Origin: Ktedonobacter sp. 13_1_20CM_4_53_11
Lineage (GTDB): Bacteria > Chloroflexota > Ktedonobacteria > Ktedonobacterales > Ktedonobacteraceae
DNA length: 11,198 nt
Direction: 5' to 3'
Assembly: GCA_001919995.1 (NCBI GenBank)
Contig: MNIY01000102.1
Span: forward strand, 1-11,198
Position numbers and translations under genes: made by a program. Below, piece by piece: positions 6,834-11,198 of this stretch. Numbering within the stretch: the stretch's first letter is position 1; each line of letters opens with the position of its first letter. The notes under the pieces were generated by a model. That model did no database searches. It had not been told where the DNA came from and saw only the letters and a list, made by a program, of their open reading frames with translations.

Positions 6834-8063
6834 ATGGAAACGCAACCGGAGAACTCCTCCATCAATCAGGAAACCGCCACGCTGTTACGGAGCAATCGTG
6901 AACTGGCGGTGCTTTACACCATCGCCGGGCATCTGAACCGCAAGGTAGATGTATATGAGGCGCTGCAGGAGGTATTGGCGCAAGTCACCAACCTGCTGGG
7001 CTTACAAACGGGTTGGGTCTGGCTGCTCGATCAACAGGGTGAACCATACCTTGCTGCAGCGCAATCGCTCCCACCCTATCTTGCAGACCATCCAGAACGC
7101 ATGACCGGCTATTGTCTCTGCCTGGATACGTTCCTGGAGGGCTGTCTTGAAGGGGCCGCCAATATCGATGTATTCCGCTGTAGCCGCCTGAAGAAAGCCG
7201 AGCGCGATAGTGACCCCACCTCCTGGGGCTTGCGTTTTCATGCCAGCGTGCCCATCTATGCCAGCGCGACGCCGTTGGGTGTACTGAATGTTGCCAGCGA
7301 AGATTGGCGCGAACTGCTGCCAGAAGAACTACAGCTGCTGCACATTATTGGCGACCAGATAGGGCTGGCGATACAACGGGCGCGCCTCTCCGCCGAACAT
7401 ACAGTCGCGGCCGCGCGACTTGCCACTATCGAGGAGCGCAACAGGCTGGCCCGGGAGATTCACGATACCCTCGCACAGGGATTAGCGGCCATCACGCTGC
7501 AATTGGAGACGGCCGATGCCCTGGCAACAACGCGCCCAGAACGTGCTCAGGAGGCACTGCGCCGCGCGCTTGACCTTGCCCGCGGCAACCTGAAAGAGGC
7601 GCGCCGCTCCGTGATGGATTTGCGAGCGGCGCCATTACAAAATCGTACGCTGCCCCAGGCGCTGGCAGCGCTGGCGCAACAGGATTGTGAAGGCGCTGAA
7701 CTCACTGTACAATTCTCCTGCCCTCCTGATCTCACTTTCCCGCAACATTCGACACGCCTGGAAGTGGGCATTTATCGTATCGCGCAGGAGGCGCTGGCAA
7801 ATGCTTGCAAACACGCCGGGGCACAGCATATCGAGATGATGCTCACAGGAGACAATGAGTATGTAGAGCTTGTCGTGCAGGACGACGGCCGTGGTTTCGA
7901 TCCGGACAGGGTGACAAAAATCAGCGGCGAAGGGCAACACTTTGGCTTGACCGGCATGAGTGAGCGCGTGAAATTGCTTGAGGGCACTCTCAGTATTGAA
8001 AGCGAATTGGGGGCAGGCACCCGTATTGTTGCCCGAGTCCCATACCGCGGGAAAGGCCAGTAG
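6834..8063 (+). CDS. GAF-HisKA_3 (NarL/NreB-type) sensor histidine kinase
   Basis: This is a 409-residue soluble kinase. A GAF domain (about 25-185) carries four cysteines in one loop: C94, C96, C104 and C116. A linker helix leads to the HisKA_3 box REIHDTLAQGL with the phospho-acceptor His at 210. The ATPase part follows, with N-box QEALANACKHAGA (318-330), G1 box DDGRGFD (350-356) and a G2 region at 367-384 including FGLTGMSERV. Related kinases (NreB, AirS) use cysteine-bound iron-sulfur clusters to sense oxygen or redox state; the cluster in this protein is inferred from cysteine spacing. No ribosome binding site precedes ATG 6834; GGGAG at 6806-6810 is too far away, which fits a leaderless message. 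The stop TAG touches the ATG of the response regulator, so the two are a cognate pair. Confidence 0.92.
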   Translation: METQPENSSINQETATLLRSNRELAVLYTIAGHLNRKVDVYEALQEVLAQVTNLLGLQTGWVWLLDQQGEPYLAAAQSLPPYLADHPERMTGYCLCLDTFLEGCLEGAANIDVFRCSRLKKAERDSDPTSWGLRFHASVPIYASATPLGVLNVASEDWRELLPEELQLLHIIGDQIGLAIQRARLSAEHTVAAARLATIEERNRLAREIHDTLAQGLAAITLQLETADALATTRPERAQEALRRALDLARGNLKEARRSVMDLRAAPLQNRTLPQALAALAQQDCEGAELTVQFSCPPDLTFPQHSTRLEVGIYRIAQEALANACKHAGAQHIEMMLTGDNEYVELVVQDDGRGFDPDRVTKISGEGQHFGLTGMSERVKLLEGTLSIESELGAGTRIVARVPYRGKGQ

Positions 8064-8753
8064 ATGGATAAAATTCGCATTTTGCTCGCGGACGATCATC
8101 CTATACTGCGCGAAGGTTTACGAGCCGTATTGGAGACACAGCCAGATTTCGAGGTCATCGCGGAGGCTGCCAACGGCATTGAAGCGGTGCGGCAGGCGCT
8201 GACCATGCAGCCAGATATACTCCTCCTCGACCTCGAAATGCCGCAACTGGACGGCGTCGAGACTATTCGTCGCCTGCGCCAGCAACAGCCAAATTCCCGC
8301 ATCATTGTCTTTACGGCTTTTGACAATGATGAACGTATCATACACGCGGTGCAGGCTGGCGCGAACGGCTACCTGTTGAAAGAGGCGCCGCGCGATGAAA
8401 TTTTCAGCGCTATCCGCATCACCATGGCCGGGGGGTCGCTTTTGCAACCCGTCGTTGCCTCCAAATTGCTGCGTCACATGGGAAACCAGCCCCTTACAGG
8501 CTCACCAGCTACAACATACAGTCAGACAACGCAGCCTACCCTACCCTTCGAACCCCTTACCGAGCGCGAGCTCGAAGTACTGAATCTCTTGGCCCAGGGA
8601 ATGCCGAATAAAGAGATCGCGGCTCAACTTGTTATCAGCGAACGCACCGCCAAATTCCACGTCAGTTCCATTATGGGCAAGTTAGGTGCTACCAATCGTA
8701 CTGAAGCGGTCTCACTCGCTGCCCAAAAAGGGCTCATTACGCTCCATTCCTGA
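8064..8753 (+). CDS. NarL/LuxR-family response regulator
   Basis: This is a 229-residue DNA-binding response regulator. The receiver (1-120) has D10-D11 (LLADDHP), phospho-acceptor D56 (LLLDLEMP), T84 (VFTAFD) and K106 (LLKEA). A linker rich in Gln, Thr and Pro (about 137-163) joins a LuxR-type HTH: LTERELEVLNLLAQGMPNKE starts at 165 and the recognition helix is ERTAKFHVSSIMGKL (193-207). It should dimerise and bind DNA after phosphorylation by the upstream GAF kinase. Its ATG follows the kinase TAG with no gap, and GGAAAGG (8050-8056) inside the kinase gene is the ribosome binding site. Its targets are not known; the exporter block upstream and the small membrane protein downstream are the nearest candidates. 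Confidence 0.95.
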   Translation: MDKIRILLADDHPILREGLRAVLETQPDFEVIAEAANGIEAVRQALTMQPDILLLDLEMPQLDGVETIRRLRQQQPNSRIIVFTAFDNDERIIHAVQAGANGYLLKEAPRDEIFSAIRITMAGGSLLQPVVASKLLRHMGNQPLTGSPATTYSQTTQPTLPFEPLTERELEVLNLLAQGMPNKEIAAQLVISERTAKFHVSSIMGKLGATNRTEAVSLAAQKGLITLHS

Positions 8754-8829
8754 CACGAAAGCAACATTTCCACAACTAATGTTTCTCTTGATACGTATTA
8801 CTTATGTGAAGAACAGGAGGAACAACGCA

Positions 8830-9192
8830 ATGATGCAATCACAAACATATAATACAAAACGTGTACATCTCAGTCGCTGGCAAATCTTTTTGCACGCGCG
8901 GAAAACCTTTAGACTTATTGGCGCCCTGGTAACCGATCGACGTATCTCTTTATGGCGCAAGGTGCTCTTCTTCGGTACGATTGGCGGCCTTCTGGTGCTG
9001 CTATTATTCCCGGACCTCTTCAATGAGACGTTCTTGAGTACCATTTTCCCCTTGATCGGTACAGTAGCGGGTGTCCCAATCGATGCAGGATTCGACTGGG
9101 CGGCTTTCGCCCTGGTAGCGCTAAACCTGTTCAAGATCTTTCCGGCTGAACTGGTGGCGGAACACTATCAACGCATATTCCGCCAGCAATAG
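8830..9192 (+). CDS. small DUF1232-like membrane protein
   Basis: This is a 120-residue protein with a basic N-terminal part (1-43) and two or three hydrophobic segments (about 44-63, 68-83 and 88-105). The pattern 'LV.DRR.SLWRKVLFF......L.FPDL' (33-63) followed by 'PLIG' (74-77) and 'DAGFDW' (85-90) resembles the DUF1232/YkvA layout, in which a conserved D-x-x-P-x-x-x-K stretch precedes a TM and a P-x-D loop, though the P-x-D is altered here. No function is known for that family. The start is ATG 8830, 9 nt after a full AGGAGG (8815-8820). It follows the response regulator by 76 nt with no terminator between, so it may be co-transcribed with it. Confidence 0.7.
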   Translation: MMQSQTYNTKRVHLSRWQIFLHARKTFRLIGALVTDRRISLWRKVLFFGTIGGLLVLLLFPDLFNETFLSTIFPLIGTVAGVPIDAGFDWAAFALVALNLFKIFPAELVAEHYQRIFRQQ

Positions 9193-9196
9193 AGAA

Positions 9197-9234
9197 AAGA
9201 AGAGGGACTTGCTAGCAGGCAAGTCCCTCTTTTT
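9197..9234. terminator. Rho-independent terminator, likely bidirectional
   Basis: A perfect 12-bp stem, AGAGGGACTTGC (9201-9212) with GCAAGTCCCTCT (9219-9230), closes on TAGCAG. TTTTCTTATC follows on the + strand. On the other strand the stem is followed by TCTTTTCTCT, so it can also end the leftward gene whose stop is at 9257. Confidence 0.9.
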
Positions 9235-9256
9235 CTTATCTTCTGCGTAAATCTCG

Positions 9257-10087
9257 TCACAGATGAATTATGTCTTTGGCGGTTGGCGCTCTAAATTTCG
9301 TACCAGCATTGATAAAAACATACGTCTGGTCCTGCGATGGCAGGTGCATATGTATGATCATATCGGGCTTGCCATCACTGGTAACGTCACGAAATTCCAG
9401 CGTAATTGGCGTCAAGTCGCCGCCCGGTCCCAAAATATAGTAGGGCACGACGTAGCTCAGAGCGCCCGACTGGCTGCCGGCAGGAAATTCCACCACGATC
9501 GCCTGGCGATTCAGGTTGACAGCAATGAAATGGCTAGGACGCTGGGCGCTATCACCCCCGTGTCCAACCACGGCATCAGTCTGGTAGGTTCGAGGAATGC
9601 CATAGCGAATGTCATCGTAGCGCTGCATACCCCATGCCAGCGCCAATGAACCTAATTCCCATAACACGAGCATTGCGATCATTCCAATGCCAACAGGAAG
9701 CAGCCAGTGTACTTTTCCTTTGAAGATATCATTCACTGGAGCTGCCTGCGTCCTGGGGATGTTACGAGCAGCTGGCGGGATATTTATCGGAGGCGCCTGA
9801 GGCGAGATAGGTTGCCTTGGCTGCCCTCCTGTACGCCGCGGGGGAACTGGGGAGCCCGGCAAACCAGCTGTAGGAGGACGTGGTACGGGTAAGGTCGCTC
9901 TGCGAATCGCAGTTGTATGGGGACGAGGGGGATCGGAGGCCAGTTCATCATCCAATAGCATGTCATCTTCAGTTTCGCGGCCATCGCGTCCATTCTTATC
10001 TGAAAATGTTACCAGGCTTGGATCAGACCTTTTTGTCCCTGTTGTCCCCGTGTTGCGCTTTTGAGGCTGATCTGCGCTGCGCCCCAT
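9257..10087 (-). CDS. proline-rich single-TM protein with DxxxDGxxD-like loop
   Basis: This is a 276-residue protein of unknown function. Residues 1-126 are hydrophilic and disordered-looking, rich in Pro, Arg, Thr and Gln, with an acidic patch EDDMLLDDE (40-48). One TM segment spans about 128-151. The rest (152-276) should lie outside the membrane if the disordered part is cytosolic. It contains FRDVTSDGKPDMII (232-245), whose D234, D238, G239 and D242 resemble the calcium-binding loops of FG-GAP/VCBS repeats; only one copy is seen. The start ATG 10087 has AAAGGGA about 7 nt upstream. A near-consensus promoter lies about 100 nt upstream. It is convergent with the small membrane protein and shares its terminator. 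Confidence 0.8.
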   Translation of the reverse strand: MGRSADQPQKRNTGTTGTKRSDPSLVTFSDKNGRDGRETEDDMLLDDELASDPPRPHTTAIRRATLPVPRPPTAGLPGSPVPPRRTGGQPRQPISPQAPPINIPPAARNIPRTQAAPVNDIFKGKVHWLLPVGIGMIAMLVLWELGSLALAWGMQRYDDIRYGIPRTYQTDAVVGHGGDSAQRPSHFIAVNLNRQAIVVEFPAGSQSGALSYVVPYYILGPGGDLTPITLEFRDVTSDGKPDMIIHMHLPSQDQTYVFINAGTKFRAPTAKDIIHL

Positions 10088-10190
10088 TCAAATTCCCTTT
10101 CTCTTACCGGGTTCTACCATCTCCGACGCGCACATAAATACGTGTATTCTAAGGCGAAGCATACAATGCGCTCTGCCAATTATTATTAGC

Positions 10191-10219
10191 ATGATAGATT
10201 ATTCCCATATATATGTCAA
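10191..10219 (-). promoter_or_regulatory. near-consensus sigma70 promoter for the proline-rich gene
   Basis: Read on the - strand: a perfect TTGACA (10214-10219), a 17-nt spacer, and TATCAT (10191-10196, 5 of 6). Transcription would start near 10184, leaving a leader of about 97 nt. This is the strongest promoter match in the window. Confidence 0.7.
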
Positions 10220-10504
10220 GCTAATTATCTCTAATTCATGCCGTTTCAATATGTCGTGTTTTCCAGCGCAATCCTGACTTTATACCGTCTGATTATGAGT
10301 ATACTCTATGGTTGATTGTGCGTCACCAAAAGGGTTATTGTATAGCCCTGGCAAACCTTCACACGACCGAAGTGAAATGTGATATCATGTGTTTCAGATA
10401 AAATAAGTACTCCCATCTGAAGCTAGAACAGGAGCCTCCAGATCGACAGTATTCCGGTTTCATCACGGAACCTGCCCAAATCAAACGGTCATAGTCCTCA
10501 TGAG
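10220..10504. other. upstream region of the partial sensor gene
   Basis: No complete gene is seen. It contains a 10-bp palindrome GAGTATACTC (10297-10306), a weak + strand promoter candidate TTGATT (10312-10317) / TATTGT (10336-10341) with an 18-nt spacer, and TGTGATATCA at 10378-10387, which shares the TGTGATAT half-site of the dyad at 3639-3660. AGGAG at 10430-10434 is a clear ribosome-binding-like element, but no ATG, GTG or TTG follows it at the right distance in the sensor frame. The sensor frame is open from 10427. Confidence 0.45.
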
Positions 10505-11198
10505 GTGCAATCGCAGGGGCCCTGGCTCACTGTGGCGCGAGTTGCGTGGGTCGTCCTCTTTGTGTCGATCCTGGGCTTGTTCATTATTCACATCCCCGGT
10601 TACTACGCTGCTCTTCACCTGCTACGTTTGCCGAACGCTAACACGTTTACCGGTCAACTGACCCCCGGAGATGTGCAGGCACTTCATTCGCTGGGTCTTT
10701 CCCTCGACTTCTACGCCGTGTGTATGGTCGTGGTCAGCCTCCTCTTTCAGTTCAGCTATGCCGCTGTAGGTTTGCTGCTCTTCTGCCGCAAGTCGGATGA
10801 TCGCATGGCACTCTTTGCCTCATTTGCCTTGATGCTGTCCCCATTTGGGTTTGCATACCTCACCTTGCAAACACTGCCTGCAGCCGGGTACTGGTTAATC
10901 CCAACGCTGAGTTCTTTTGGCAACGCCAGCATCATGCTTTGCGCGTATGTGTTTCCCAATGGGAAGTTTGAGCCGCGTTGGACACGCTTGCTTGCCCTTG
11001 TCCTCATTGCATACTGGGCCGCTGTTGCCCTCTTTCCGACGCGCATCCTCAACCACAACTGGCTCAATTTCCCACTCTTTTTTGGCCTGGCCGTGAGTAC
11101 GATGCTGGTCCAGGTCTACCGCTATCGCTACTTGTCCACGCCGCAACAGCGGCATCAGACCAAATGGGTGGTATACGGTATATCGATAGCCGTCCTAG
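10505..11198 (+). CDS. N-terminal membrane sensor of a probable histidine kinase (partial)
   Basis: The frame is open from the start to the window end (231 codons) with no stop, so only the N-terminal part is present. It has about six or seven TM segments: 9-30, 66-93, 99-119, 128-148, 159-177, 187-203, and one beginning near 220. FPNGKFEPRWTR (150-161) and VYRYRYLSTPQQRHQTKWVVYG (204-225, with a gap in certainty at the ends) are signatures I associate with membrane sensor regions of Ktedonobacteria kinases. The kinase part itself lies outside the window, so the assignment is an inference. The start is uncertain: GTG 10505 and GTG 10532 are in frame, neither has a strong ribosome binding site, and the frame runs back to 10427. 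Confidence 0.6.
   Translation, partial: MQSQGPWLTVARVAWVVLFVSILGLFIIHIPGYYAALHLLRLPNANTFTGQLTPGDVQALHSLGLSLDFYAVCMVVVSLLFQFSYAAVGLLLFCRKSDDRMALFASFALMLSPFGFAYLTLQTLPAAGYWLIPTLSSFGNASIMLCAYVFPNGKFEPRWTRLLALVLIAYWAAVALFPTRILNHNWLNFPLFFGLAVSTMLVQVYRYRYLSTPQQRHQTKWVVYGISIAVL

Noticed and set aside
7635..8099. A 154-codon open frame on the - strand across the kinase/regulator junction
   Set aside because: It is antisense to two well-supported genes that abut without a gap, and it has no recognisable motif.
10274..10306. CTGACT ... TATACT as a + strand promoter
   Set aside because: The spacer is 20 nt and TATACT is part of the palindrome GAGTATACTC; nothing else supports it.

Overview
The window most likely comes from a Ktedonobacteria-type Chloroflexota chromosome. 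This is an inference from style, not from a marker gene. The signs are moderate GC, many GAF-domain sensor kinases, a NarL-type GAF kinase with a cysteine-rich GAF loop, a WYL regulator beside a drug-efflux gene, a proline-rich one-pass membrane protein, and a partial multi-TM sensor carrying 'FPNGKF-PRWTR' and 'YRYR..S.P.QR.QTKWVVYG' signatures. No rRNA, tRNA, CRISPR array, transposase or phage gene was seen.

Layout. (1) 1-520: a sigma70-like promoter and a small ABM-like (dimeric alpha-beta barrel) protein on the + strand. (2) 582-3504, - strand: a soluble triple-GAF histidine kinase whose 3' end overlaps by 32 nt the start of a stand-alone CheY-like receiver. (3) 3505-3950: a divergent control region with a dyad, a nested inverted repeat of about 141 bp, a good promoter, and a hairpin over a ribosome binding site. 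(4) 3951-4331: a four-TM protein of unknown function, closed by a strong terminator. (5) 4406-6769: a DHA2-family MFS exporter, apparently missing an internal segment near its C-terminus, followed 6 nt later by an HTH-WYL regulator. (6) 6834-8753: a GAF/HisKA_3 kinase, possibly translated from a leaderless message, whose stop abuts the start of a NarL/LuxR response regulator. (7) 8830-9192: a small DUF1232-like membrane protein, then a terminator that can serve both strands. (8) 9257-10087, - strand: a proline-rich, single-TM protein with a DxxxDGxxD-like loop, driven by a near-consensus promoter. (9) 10505-11198: the N-terminal membrane sensor part of a probable histidine kinase, cut by the window end.

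How it may work together. The window is dense in signal transduction: two complete kinase/regulator pairs and a third probable sensor. The central + strand block (exporter, WYL regulator, GAF kinase, NarL regulator) looks like a stress- or drug-responsive module, in which the WYL protein probably controls the exporter and the two-component pair answers a redox or small-molecule cue. That link rests on gene order only. I see no clear previously undescribed system. The most unusual signals are the exporter that has apparently lost a late TM segment, the nested inverted repeat, and the four-cysteine GAF loop.
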